From Methylobacterium sp. BTF04 (GTDB lineage: Bacteria; Pseudomonadota; Alphaproteobacteria; Rhizobiales; Beijerinckiaceae): a DNA stretch of 42,301 nt. Positions 16,964 to 24,660 of this stretch are shown piece after piece. The notes under the pieces are model-generated. The model made no database searches. It saw nothing but the letters and a program-made list of their open reading frames with translations, and had not been told where the DNA came from. The stretch lies in assembly GCF_010692745.1 (NCBI RefSeq), contig NZ_JAAHTB010000038.1:1-42301 (forward strand). Reading direction: 5' to 3'. How positions within the stretch are numbered: position 1 is the stretch's first letter; every line of letters begins with the position of its first letter. Position numbers and translations under genes: made by a program.

Positions 16964-18178
16964 CTAAAACAACGACAGCTGTTTGGGCGGGTCGGCCAGC
17001 CGCGCCCGAAGGTCGAGCCGGTCGGTCAGCCCGCCGCTCGGGTGATAATCGGCGGCGATCAGGAACGGCCGCGCCCGCTTCAGCGCAGAGGTGAGACGCG
17101 CGACATCGTCGAGGCGCAGGCGGGTATGGCGCCGCGCCCGCACGATCTTGTCCACTGCCCGCGCCCCGAGGCCCGGCACCCGCAGCAGCATCTCGCGGTC
17201 GGCGACGTTCACGTCGATGGGAAACCGGTCGCGGTGCTTCAGCGCCCAGGCGAGCTTCGGGTCGACGTCGAGGGCGAACATGCCGTTCTCGGTGGCATCC
17301 GCCACGTCGTCGGGCGTGAAGGCATAATACCGCAGCAGCCAATCACCCTGGTACAGCCGGTGCTCGCGCTGGAGCGGCGGCGGCTTCAACGGCAGGATGG
17401 TCGAGCCGTCGGGGATCGGGCTGAAGGCCGAGTAATAGACCCGCTTGAGGTTGAACGATCCGTAGAGATGCGCGGATTTGCGGATCAGCGCCTCGTCGGT
17501 GGTGGCATCCGCTCCGACGATGACCTGCGTCGATTGTCCGGCCGGGGAGAACCGCCGCTTCTCGGCCTTCGCTTCGATGATGCGCGCGCCGATCTGCTGC
17601 ATCGCGTTCTGGATGACGGCGCCGTTCTTCTCGGGTGCCAGCCGCTCCAGACTCGCCTCAGTGGGCAGTTCGACGTTGATGGAGAGCCGGTCGGCGTAGA
17701 GCCCCGCCTCCTCCACCAGCCACGGACTCGCTTCGGGAATCGATTTCAGGTGGATGTAGCCGCGAAATCCATGGTCGCGCCGCAGGGATTTCGCGACCCG
17801 CGTCAGCAATTCCATGGTGTGGTCGGGGGATTTAATGATGCCCGACGAGAGGAACAGGCCCTCGATGTAGTTGCGCTTGTAGAACTCCACCGTGAGGGTC
17901 ACCACCTCCTCGACGGTGAACGCGGCCCGCTGCACGTTGGAGGAGCGGCGGTTGACGCAATAGGCGCAGTCGAACAGGCAGTAATTCGTCAGCAGGATCT
18001 TCAGCAGCGAGATGCAGCGGCCATCCGGGGTGTAGGCGTGGCAGATGCCGGCTCCCGTGGTCGAACCGAGTTCGCCCTTGCCGGCGACACGCTTCGGCGC
18101 GCCAGAGGACGAGCACGACGCATCGTATTTCGCGGCATCGGCCAGGATGCGCAGCTTCTTGGCAAGCATTTCGTCCAT
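16964..18178 (-). CDS. Radical-SAM putative DNA modification/repair protein (UdgX partner)
   Basis: A 404-residue radical-SAM protein of the family linked to UdgX. The [4Fe-4S] cluster motif is C67-x3-C71-x2-C74 (CLFDCAYC), embedded in LKILLTNYCLFDCAYCVNR. Family strings follow: LFLSSGIIKSPDHTMELL, INVELPTEASL, QVIVGADATTDEALI and YYSAFSPIPDGS. A helix-hairpin-helix-like segment (VADREMLLRVPGLGARAVDKIVRARR in the region ~335-365) suggests DNA binding. The reaction is unknown; the association with UdgX points to DNA lesion processing. It is the first gene of the operon with udgX. A GTTC-N7-GTTC LexA-type box lies 19 bases before the start, suggesting induction by DNA damage. The start ATG 18178 has no clear ribosome site, so it remains open. 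Confidence 0.93.
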   Translation of the reverse strand: MDEMLAKKLRILADAAKYDASCSSSGAPKRVAGKGELGSTTGAGICHAYTPDGRCISLLKILLTNYCLFDCAYCVNRRSSNVQRAAFTVEEVVTLTVEFYKRNYIEGLFLSSGIIKSPDHTMELLTRVAKSLRRDHGFRGYIHLKSIPEASPWLVEEAGLYADRLSINVELPTEASLERLAPEKNGAVIQNAMQQIGARIIEAKAEKRRFSPAGQSTQVIVGADATTDEALIRKSAHLYGSFNLKRVYYSAFSPIPDGSTILPLKPPPLQREHRLYQGDWLLRYYAFTPDDVADATENGMFALDVDPKLAWALKHRDRFPIDVNVADREMLLRVPGLGARAVDKIVRARRHTRLRLDDVARLTSALKRARPFLIAADYHPSGGLTDRLDLRARLADPPKQLSLF

Positions 18179-18196
18179 GGAAAGGAGATGCTTGGC

Positions 18197-18211
18197 GTTC
18201 GTGTTTCGTTC
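18197..18211 (-). promoter_or_regulatory. LexA-type SOS box (GTTC-N7-GTTC)
   Basis: GTTC at 18197-18200 and GTTC at 18208-18211 are separated by exactly 7 bases. This is the direct-repeat form known for alphaproteobacterial LexA. It lies 19 bases before the start codon of the radical-SAM gene and so could block its promoter. On the transcribed strand it reads GAAC-N7-GAAC; I cannot tell which orientation LexA would prefer here. No second copy was noticed upstream of polA or recX. Confidence 0.6.
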
Positions 18212-18262
18212 AAGTTTTTCCCGTGAAATCTCCCGGTTGTCCGTCGACGCGATGTCGCAGCC

Positions 18263-18841
18263 TCACGCCTCGAAGCCGGGCTCGGGTTCGGCCTCCAAGA
18301 TAGAGCGGGCCAAGGCGTAGCCGAACCCGGCGCGGGCCATGGCGGCGAGGTCGCGGTCGCGATGGGCCTCGCGCAGGTCGGGACGCCGCCAGGGGCCGAG
18401 GCGCCGGCGCTTGGCATAGGCGCGCGCCGCCGCGTTCTCGCTGTCGATGCCGTCCCCGGCCGCCTCCTGCTCGGCCCCCATCGCCGCTTCGACGAGGTCG
18501 CGGGCGACCCCCTTGGCGGAGAGTTTGGCGGAGAGGGCACGGGCAGAGGTGCCGCGCCGGCGCAGAGCGGCGACGCGGCCGGCGGTAAAGCGGGCATCGT
18601 CGACGAGGCCGGCGGAGATCGCGCGCGCCACGGTGGCGTCGATCATTTCGGAAAAAGCGCCCGGCTCTTCGCCCCGCGCGCGGCATCGCTTCTCCACCCG
18701 GCGCTGGAGCGTCCGCCGCAGCATCGCCACGGAGGCGCTGTAGCGTTCGAGGTAATGCAGCGCGGCGCGTTCCAGGTAGGATGCGGTAACCGGCGGTGTC
18801 GGTTTGACGAAAGTCGATTTTGCAACGTTTCGTGAGGTCAT
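18263..18841 (-). CDS. recX: RecX family regulator of RecA
   Basis: A 192-residue RecX-like protein, normally a modulator that binds RecA filaments and limits recombination. It shows the three-helix repeat pattern of the family: YLERAALHYLERYSASVAMLRRTLQRRV; then DATVARAISAGLVDDARFTAGRVAALRRRGTSARALSAKL; then a final repeat with AAMARAGFGYALARSIL. The LVDDARFT string is characteristic. ATG 18841 (MTSRNVAK) was chosen over an in-frame upstream start because the residues before it look non-coding. It is not next to recA here. The gene lies upstream of the radical-SAM/udgX pair on the same strand, with 84 bases between, so the block groups three DNA-repair genes. Confidence 0.85.
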   Translation of the reverse strand: MTSRNVAKSTFVKPTPPVTASYLERAALHYLERYSASVAMLRRTLQRRVEKRCRARGEEPGAFSEMIDATVARAISAGLVDDARFTAGRVAALRRRGTSARALSAKLSAKGVARDLVEAAMGAEQEAAGDGIDSENAAARAYAKRRRLGPWRRPDLREAHRDRDLAAMARAGFGYALARSILEAEPEPGFEA

Positions 18842-18920
18842 CGGTTCTTCACGATCCGGACAGGTTTGGGGCGCATGCCTCGAACAGGGTGAACATCTTG
18901 GAAGAGGGCTCGAGCATGTC

Positions 18921-20354
18921 ATGCCGGCATTCCTCCTGAGACGCGAGTGGCTCCTCGTCCTGCTGGCCCTGGGGTTTGCGGCGGTCGCGGCCGGGGTAGT
19001 CTACCTGTCGCGTCCGACGACGCTGACCGTGGCGGTGGGCCCGCGCGACGGCGCCGAGGCCACTCTGCTCCAAACCTACGCGCAGGCCCTGTCCCGCGGG
19101 CGCGAAGATGTCCGCCTCAAGATCGTGACCTACGACGACGTACGGGACAGCGCCGAGGCGCTCCAGAAGAACCAGGCCGACATCGCGGTGGTACGCCCCG
19201 ACGTGCTGCTTCCGGAGAATGGCCTGACGTTGGCGATCCTGCATGACGAGGCGCTGCTCATTACGGCCCCGGAATCGGCCGGTATCGAGAGCTTCCCGGA
19301 CCTGTCGCGAAAGCGTCTCGGCGTGGTGGAGCGGCATGGCGCCGACATCCCATTCGTCACCAACCTCCTGGCCTTCTACGATTTCACCGCAGACACTGCA
19401 GGCGAGGCTGGCCCCGACAAAGTGCTGGGTCCTGGGCGCGTCGCCCTCATCCCGCTGAAACCGTCCGAGGTGACGAACGCGATCACCGAAGGCCGCGTCG
19501 ATGCCGTGGCGGTCATCGCCGCTCCGGCCTCGAAATCGGCGATCTCCACCGTGCGTGCCGTCGAGATGGCCTCGGCCGAGAAGAAGATCACCTTCGTCGA
19601 CGTGCCCGACGGCGAGGCGATCATCCAGCGGATGCCCGAACTCCAGTCGGTGACGATCCCGGCCGGCACCTTCGGCGGGCGCCCCAAGCGGCCGGACGAG
19701 GACGTGAAGACCGTGGGTGCCTCCTACCGCCTGATGGCGCGCGGCAGCATCAGCCGCTACACCGTCGCCTCGGTGACGCAGCATCTGTTCGAGTGGCGCT
19801 CGAAGCTGGCGCCGCAGGCCCCCATCGCCAACCTGATGAAGGCGCCCGACTTCGACAGCACGGTGGCGGCCACCAGCGCCCGCCTGCCGAACCATCCCGG
19901 CGCGGTGGACTATTTCGAGCGCGAGCAGCAGACGCTGTTCGAACGGTACGAGGATTACGTCTATCTGCTGGCGTTCTTCGGCGGCACCGTGGGCTCGGGC
20001 ATCGCCTGGCTCGGTCAGCGTCTCGCGCGCAAGCGCCGCGAGCGCATCGACGTGGTGCTCGACCGGCTGCTCGATATCCTGCGCGAGGTGCGCGCCGCCC
20101 GCACCATGGCGGATATCGACACCCTGGTTCAGGAAACCGACGACCTCGTGGCCGACGTGGTGCAGCATGCGCGCGAGCGCAACATCGACAACCGCACGGT
20201 GAGCGCGCTCATCCTGGCGATCGACGCGGTCCATGCGGCGATCAACGATGCGCGTCGGAGCCTGCTCGGCAAAGCGGAGATCGGCGATTCGCGCAAGGCG
20301 GCCCGCTCGCGCACGGCGCGGCTGCTCTCGCTCCACAATCCCGCCGCCGAGTGA
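18921..20354 (+). CDS. Membrane-anchored TAXI-type solute-binding protein with cytoplasmic tail
   Basis: A 477-residue protein. A first hydrophobic segment (residues 9-29) acts as signal anchor. A TAXI/NMT1-like periplasmic ligand-binding domain follows (~34-325: LTVAVGPRDGAEATLLQTYAQAL, ADIAVVRPD, VTNAITEGRVDAVAVIAAP). A second membrane segment at ~346-366 (YVYLLAFFGGTVGSGIAWLG) leads to a basic, helical cytoplasmic region of ~110 residues. Classical TAXI proteins are soluble partners of TRAP permeases. No permease gene lies nearby, and the two-membrane-segment layout looks more like a receptor or scaffold. ATG 18921 follows a GAGGG-type site at moderate distance. It is divergent from recX. 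The ligand cannot be read from the sequence. Confidence 0.85.
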   Translation: MPAFLLRREWLLVLLALGFAAVAAGVVYLSRPTTLTVAVGPRDGAEATLLQTYAQALSRGREDVRLKIVTYDDVRDSAEALQKNQADIAVVRPDVLLPENGLTLAILHDEALLITAPESAGIESFPDLSRKRLGVVERHGADIPFVTNLLAFYDFTADTAGEAGPDKVLGPGRVALIPLKPSEVTNAITEGRVDAVAVIAAPASKSAISTVRAVEMASAEKKITFVDVPDGEAIIQRMPELQSVTIPAGTFGGRPKRPDEDVKTVGASYRLMARGSISRYTVASVTQHLFEWRSKLAPQAPIANLMKAPDFDSTVAATSARLPNHPGAVDYFEREQQTLFERYEDYVYLLAFFGGTVGSGIAWLGQRLARKRRERIDVVLDRLLDILREVRAARTMADIDTLVQETDDLVADVVQHARERNIDNRTVSALILAIDAVHAAINDARRSLLGKAEIGDSRKAARSRTARLLSLHNPAAE

Positions 20355-20379
20355 CCGCCACCTTTTCAGAACTGGGCCT

Positions 20380-21897
20380 TCAGTAGCGGATCGTCGCCCG
20401 CAGGCCGAAGATCGCCGCATTGCGGATGCGCGCGCCGTTGGTGTCGCGTGGATTGGCGATGCCGCCGCTCGGACGAAAGACGTATTGCACGTCCGGCTGC
20501 ACCGTGACGCCAGGGCCGAGCACCGCCTGATAGGTCGCCTCCAGCACCGCTTCGCTACTCCGCCGAGGACCGGGACTGCCGGTGGCGAGGATCGTGTCGG
20601 TATCGAAGCCGCGGGCCGCGCCCGAGAGGCGCGACAGGGCGAAGGCGATGCCGACGGTGTCGTCGGAGCGGCCGGGGAGCAGTCCCTTGTAGGCGATGCC
20701 GGCGTCGAGATAGAGGTCGATCAGGCTGCGGTCGGCGGGCGATCCGGACACGCGCAGGAACACGCTGGCACCGTCGTTCGGGTCATCGGGCTCGCGATAG
20801 ATGGTCTGGTCGATGATGCCGTAGAGGCCACCCTGGCCGCGAAAGCGCCGTGCGATGCCGCTGCTCGCAGGATCGGCGAGCGCGATGCCGGACCCGTCGA
20901 CGCGCAGGCTGTCGAAGCGTCCGAAATGGTACCAGCCGCCGAGCGTCACCGTTCCGGCCTCGCCGGCACTGCCCTTCTCGATGTTGTAGGCATAGGCCGC
21001 TTCCGCGATCACCAGAGCGGGATCGTCGGTGCGGAAATTGGTGCCGCGCCGGTTGCGCCGTTGCGGGTCTGCATCGGTGTCGCGGCGGGTGCCCCCGGCC
21101 GGATCGCCGTCGAACACACCGACCTGGAGCGAGAGGTTGGCGTTGGGCACGTATTTCGCCCGCACGCCCGGCACAGCGAGGGGATAGATCGGGCCTCCGC
21201 TCGGGATCACCACCGCCATGTTGTTGTGCCAGCCGAAGGTCGAATTGACGAACACCGTGCCGGTCTGGGTGACGGCGAACTCGGTATCCGCCGCCAATTG
21301 GCCGATCTTGATGCCGAACTGGTCGTCGAACAGTTTCTGCTCGAACCAGAGTTCGTAGAGCCGCGACGACGGCAGCGCCTCGATTCCGCTGATGGTCAGG
21401 AGGTTGTCGACGTACCCACGCGACAGACCGGTGCCGTGGATCTGAAACAGGTTGGTGTGGAGGGCGGCCCCTCTCCAACCGATCAGAGCCCCGAGATCCA
21501 CGTCGACCTCGAGATCGAGCAGTCCTTCGTAGATCGCCCCGCGCCGGGTGCCGCCGGTGACGTTGCCGAGGGTCTCGCCGATATAGGTCAGGCTGTAGAC
21601 GATGCCGCGCGTCTTCAGAAAGGCACGGAATCCGAACGGATCACCGTACGGGCCGAGCTGATCCTGGATCGAGGTATCGAGATTCGCCGACGGCCGCGAC
21701 GAGGTCACGGACTGGGCCACCGAGGTCTGCGGATCGCCGCCGGCACCCCTCGGCGAACCGATGGCGATTCCCTCGGCCGCGATGCGGGCTGCCTCCTCCG
21801 CCGAGCCCTGTGCCCAGGCTGGGGCAATGCCGAGCGCGACGGCAAGGCCGAATACGAAGAAGTGCCGCAAGGGTTGCACGTGATCCGCCGGGGCCAT
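20380..21897 (-). CDS. OprB-type carbohydrate porin
   Basis: A 505-residue outer-membrane beta-barrel protein of the OprB carbohydrate-selective porin family. A signal peptide ends at about residue 29 (APAWA-Q). Family strings include YIGETLGNVTGGTRRGAIYEGLLDLEVDVDL, FQIHGTGLS, LYELWFEQKLFDDQFGIKIGQLAADTEF, and YHFGRFDSLR. The protein ends in an aromatic residue (IRY), as outer-membrane barrels usually do. It probably admits mono- or disaccharides. It lies 69 bases downstream of the GFOR-like oxidoreductase gene on the same strand, so the pair could import and oxidise sugar in the periplasm. The start ATG 21897 is not backed by a clear ribosome site. Confidence 0.92.
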   Translation of the reverse strand: MAPADHVQPLRHFFVFGLAVALGIAPAWAQGSAEEAARIAAEGIAIGSPRGAGGDPQTSVAQSVTSSRPSANLDTSIQDQLGPYGDPFGFRAFLKTRGIVYSLTYIGETLGNVTGGTRRGAIYEGLLDLEVDVDLGALIGWRGAALHTNLFQIHGTGLSRGYVDNLLTISGIEALPSSRLYELWFEQKLFDDQFGIKIGQLAADTEFAVTQTGTVFVNSTFGWHNNMAVVIPSGGPIYPLAVPGVRAKYVPNANLSLQVGVFDGDPAGGTRRDTDADPQRRNRRGTNFRTDDPALVIAEAAYAYNIEKGSAGEAGTVTLGGWYHFGRFDSLRVDGSGIALADPASSGIARRFRGQGGLYGIIDQTIYREPDDPNDGASVFLRVSGSPADRSLIDLYLDAGIAYKGLLPGRSDDTVGIAFALSRLSGAARGFDTDTILATGSPGPRRSSEAVLEATYQAVLGPGVTVQPDVQYVFRPSGGIANPRDTNGARIRNAAIFGLRATIRY

Positions 21898-21966
21898 GCC
21901 GGAGCACGGCCTGCCCGACGGGCTTCACCCTAACGCGGCCTCATGACGGCACCGCAACGTCTCGGA

Positions 21967-23283
21967 TCAGCCGGCCTCGTCGAGCTCGGGTCCGCGCGTG
22001 ACGTCGAGGCCGGAGCCCGATCCGGCCGGCGGACCGACGGTGACCGGGGCGCCGGTGCGGGCGGATTCGTAGATCGCCTCCATCAGGACCTGATCCTGCA
22101 GACCCTCCTCGCCCGGTGTGCGCGGGCGGCGGTTCTCCAGGATGCAGCGGGCCATGTGGTCGATCTCCAGGGCGAACTGATTCTTGGCCCCGAGGACGCG
22201 GCTATCCTGCGATTCCACCGCCCCATCGGGATGCGAGACCACGAGGCGCTGGCCGCGATAGGCGAAAGCGTTCTGAAGATCGATGTCGGCCCGCTCGGTG
22301 TGGAGCTGGAGCCGGCGCGACTCGTGTACCCCATAGCTGCTGGTGCATTGGGCGATGATGCCGGAGGGAAACCGCAGGGTGAACGCCACGGTCTCCTCGA
22401 CCTCGGCGAATTTCGGATCGCCCTGCGGCGAGTGGATCTGCGCCTGGACCTGGACCGGCTCCTCCCCGGTCAGCGCGCGTACGCCGTTGAGGCAGTACAG
22501 GCCGATATCCGGCAAGGCACCGCCACCCGACAGCGCTTTCTTCAGGCGCCATTGCTGGGGGAGCCCCGTGGTCTGGCCATTGAACGCCTGGATCAGGCGC
22601 GGCTTGCCGAACTCGCCCGAGCGGGCCAGCCGCACAACCTCGCGGTTGTAGGGCTCGTACTGGCAGCGATAGGCGATCATCAGTTTGAGGCCAGCGGCGG
22701 CACAGACGGCCACCATCTCGCGGGCCTCGGCCGAGGAATTCGCCATCGGCTTCTCGCACAGCACGTGCTTGCCGGCCTTTGCGGCCGCCAGAACGTTCTC
22801 CCGATGGAGGCCGTTCGGGGTCACGATGTAGACCGCCTGGACCTGCGGGTTCTGCGCGAGCTTGTCCCAATCGCCGTAGCCGTACACGGCCTCGGCGGCG
22901 ATACCGTATTGCTCGGCGACGAGGTGGGCCTTGTCGGGACTGCCCGACATGAGGGCGACGACGCGCGCCTTCTTGGCTTCACCGAACGCCGGCAGGATCT
23001 CTTCCAGGCTCAGGCGCCCGAGCCCGACGATGGCGAAGCCCACGCGTTTGCCCGGCGGCATCGGCGCCGGGGGCGGCGGCGGCGCACGGTCTCCGGCGCC
23101 ACGCCAATTCGGGAACATCACCCGCCCGCCCTGGACCGCCCCGGTATCGGCCGGCACGGCGGGCCCCGGAACGGAACCCTGCGCGCCGGCGGCGCGGGTG
23201 CCGGCGGCGAGCGCAACGCCTGTCAGGGTCGCGCCTCCTGCTTGCAGGAGATTTCGCCGGGACAGGGGACGATCGTCGGTCAT
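21967..23283 (-). CDS. Tat-exported Gfo/Idh/MocA oxidoreductase, glucose-fructose oxidoreductase-like
   Basis: A 438-residue NAD(P)-dependent oxidoreductase. The N-terminus carries a twin-arginine signal (SRRNLLQ, residues 8-14, then a hydrophobic stretch to ~34). A proline-rich spacer follows, then a Rossmann fold with VGLG (86-89). The CEKPM string (176-180) carries the family lysine (Lys178). Strings QQWRLKKALSGGGALPDIGLYCLNGVR and TPGEEGLQDQVLMEAIYESARTG resemble Zymomonas GFOR, which holds its NADP tightly and works in the periplasm. I infer sugar oxidation outside the cytoplasm; the actual substrate is unknown. ATG 23283 is the natural start because the signal begins there. It sits between the PilZ gene (88-base gap) and the OprB porin gene. 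Confidence 0.92.
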   Translation of the reverse strand: MTDDRPLSRRNLLQAGGATLTGVALAAGTRAAGAQGSVPGPAVPADTGAVQGGRVMFPNWRGAGDRAPPPPPAPMPPGKRVGFAIVGLGRLSLEEILPAFGEAKKARVVALMSGSPDKAHLVAEQYGIAAEAVYGYGDWDKLAQNPQVQAVYIVTPNGLHRENVLAAAKAGKHVLCEKPMANSSAEAREMVAVCAAAGLKLMIAYRCQYEPYNREVVRLARSGEFGKPRLIQAFNGQTTGLPQQWRLKKALSGGGALPDIGLYCLNGVRALTGEEPVQVQAQIHSPQGDPKFAEVEETVAFTLRFPSGIIAQCTSSYGVHESRRLQLHTERADIDLQNAFAYRGQRLVVSHPDGAVESQDSRVLGAKNQFALEIDHMARCILENRRPRTPGEEGLQDQVLMEAIYESARTGAPVTVGPPAGSGSGLDVTRGPELDEAG

Positions 23284-23371
23284 GAAGCTCGCTATGCGTG
23301 TCGGATGGGGGCGGTCGGGAACGCCAGCCCGCGAGAACGGGTTCCGGGCGGGGTCGCCGGTCGACCCGGCG

Positions 23372-23776
23372 TCAGGGGTGCGTCCCCGCGGGCTCGCGCT
23401 GCCGATCACTCTTTTCCTGAAGGTCGGCCAGTCGCAGGCGCAAGGCAGCGGTCTCCGCCCGCGCGGCGCGCAGCTCACGCATCAGTTCGAGGGGAACAGG
23501 AACCGCGGCCGGGCGCGGCTGAACGAACGCGACGCCCACCGCATCACTGCGGCGCCAGATCAGGCGGGAGCGCCGAACCTCCCGGCGTGCATGGAGGGTG
23601 AGGTCGAACATCTCGGGCAGGGGCACTGCGTCGCTGACCATGATGCGGGCACCACCCGGCCCGATGTCGCGGACCAGGCATTCGGTGGTCGAGGCATTCG
23701 GAGCGGTCGAGATGGACGCGCCGAGAAGGCTGCGTTCACGGGTGGCATCGCGACGCTCGAAGATCATTCGTTGCAT
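23372..23776 (-). CDS. PilZ-domain protein (possible c-di-GMP effector)
   Basis: A 134-residue soluble protein. Residues ~5-90 form a PilZ-like domain. An arginine motif (ERRDATRERS, residues 7-16) precedes a DxGxxG string (RDIGPGGARI, Asp37), where canonical PilZ has (D/N)xSxxG; the serine is replaced by glycine. A C-terminal helix (~98-125, MRELRAARAETAALRLRLADLQ) looks like a coiled coil. It could bind cyclic di-GMP, perhaps weakly. It is the first gene of a minus-strand run with the GFOR-like and OprB genes. GAGGGG precedes the ATG by about 10 bases, and a 10-bp-arm palindrome abuts that ribosome site. Confidence 0.8.
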   Translation of the reverse strand: MQRMIFERRDATRERSLLGASISTAPNASTTECLVRDIGPGGARIMVSDAVPLPEMFDLTLHARREVRRSRLIWRRSDAVGVAFVQPRPAAVPVPLELMRELRAARAETAALRLRLADLQEKSDRQREPAGTHP

Positions 23777-23791
23777 GCTGCGGCCGCCCCT

Positions 23792-23825
23792 CGCGAGTTG
23801 TATCTGATTGTAACCACAACTCGCG
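23792..23825 (-). promoter_or_regulatory. Perfect 10-bp-arm palindrome before the PilZ gene
   Basis: CGCGAGTTGT (23792-23801) and ACAACTCGCG (23816-23825) are exact inverted copies, 14 bases apart. The structure touches the ribosome site of the PilZ gene (start at 23776). It may be an operator for a dimeric regulator or an RNA hairpin in the leader. It is too far upstream of the GFOR and OprB genes to be their terminator, so it probably controls the whole run. Confidence 0.6.
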
Positions 23826-23851
23826 CCGAAAGGCTTCGGCCAGCGGATCGC

Positions 23852-23868
23852 AACCTTTCGTTAAGGTT
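23852..23868. repeat. Short inverted repeat between PilZ and PAP2 genes
   Basis: AACCTT (23852-23857) and AAGGTT (23863-23868) flank a 5-base loop, in a locally AT-richer spot downstream of the 10-bp palindrome. It may be part of the promoter region of the PilZ run. The PAP2 gene ends at 23892, so it also lies just after that stop codon. Confidence 0.35.
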
Positions 23869-23891
23869 AAAACCTCGGCGGATCGCCGCGG

Positions 23892-24653
23892 TCAGGATTC
23901 CGTAAAAGCCTTCGGCGTCTCGACCTCGCCCCGGCGCTGCAGTTGCAGGGCGACGAACCAGCATAAGGCCGCCCAGGCCGCGCCGACGCACCAGCCGGCC
24001 AGCACGTCGCTCGGCCAATGGACCCCGAGATAGATCCGACTGATCCCCACCAGCAGCGTCATCGAGACGCCGACGACCATCACCAGGATCTTGACGCCGC
24101 GTTGCCGGTCGACCCGGGCGACGAGAGCCGCCAGCGTCAGATAGGCAATGGCCGACATCATCGCGTGGCCGCTCGGGAAGCTCGCGGTGAACACCTCCAT
24201 CCCATGCGGCACGAGGTCCGGCCTCGGACGATGATAGAACAGCTTGAGGATCGTCGAGGCGATCTCGCCGCCGCCGATGGCCGCGACCACGAAGGCCGCG
24301 ATCCGGCGTCGCCCGGTCATGGCGAGATAGGCCACAGCCGCCACCGTCACGAACACGATGGTGAAGACGCTCCCCAGCCCGGTGATGTCCCGCATCGTCT
24401 CCTCGAGCCAGCGCGGCCCGATCGGGTCGGACAGGTCGGCCGGATTGCGCAGGGCGAGCAGGATCTTGCGGTCGAGGGCGGCGGTGGACCCCTCCCCCAC
24501 CTCGTCGGCCAGCGCGAAGAAACCGTATCCGAGCAGGCTCACCGCCAGCAGCGCGATGACCGGGCCGACTTCGTTGAGCCGCAGCCGCAGTCTTAGATCG
24601 TTGGCGCGGGAAACCAGGACGTTGTTGCGATAGGTGGAGGGCAAGGCCTTCAT
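23892..24653 (-). CDS. PAP2-family membrane phosphatase
   Basis: A 253-residue integral membrane phosphatase. Five to six hydrophobic helices are visible. All three PAP2 motifs are intact: K137-x6-RP (KLFYHRPRP), PSGH (160-163), and SR-x5-H-x3-D (SRIYLGVHWPSD, with His212 and Asp216). These motifs form the active site, which faces the periplasm in such proteins and removes phosphate from lipid phosphates such as phosphatidate or undecaprenyl pyrophosphate. Which substrate applies here cannot be told. ATG 24653 lies 7 bases after the stop codon of the 2H phosphoesterase gene, so the two genes are co-transcribed; a GGAGA string further upstream may serve as its ribosome site. Confidence 0.92.
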   Translation of the reverse strand: MKALPSTYRNNVLVSRANDLRLRLRLNEVGPVIALLAVSLLGYGFFALADEVGEGSTAALDRKILLALRNPADLSDPIGPRWLEETMRDITGLGSVFTIVFVTVAAVAYLAMTGRRRIAAFVVAAIGGGEIASTILKLFYHRPRPDLVPHGMEVFTASFPSGHAMMSAIAYLTLAALVARVDRQRGVKILVMVVGVSMTLLVGISRIYLGVHWPSDVLAGWCVGAAWAALCWFVALQLQRRGEVETPKAFTES

Positions 24654-24660
24654 GGCGTGA

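Noticed and set aside
18882..18894. GAAC-N5-GAAC near the recX / TAXI divergence as a second LexA box
   Set aside because: The spacing is 5, not 7, so it does not match the alphaproteobacterial LexA pattern.
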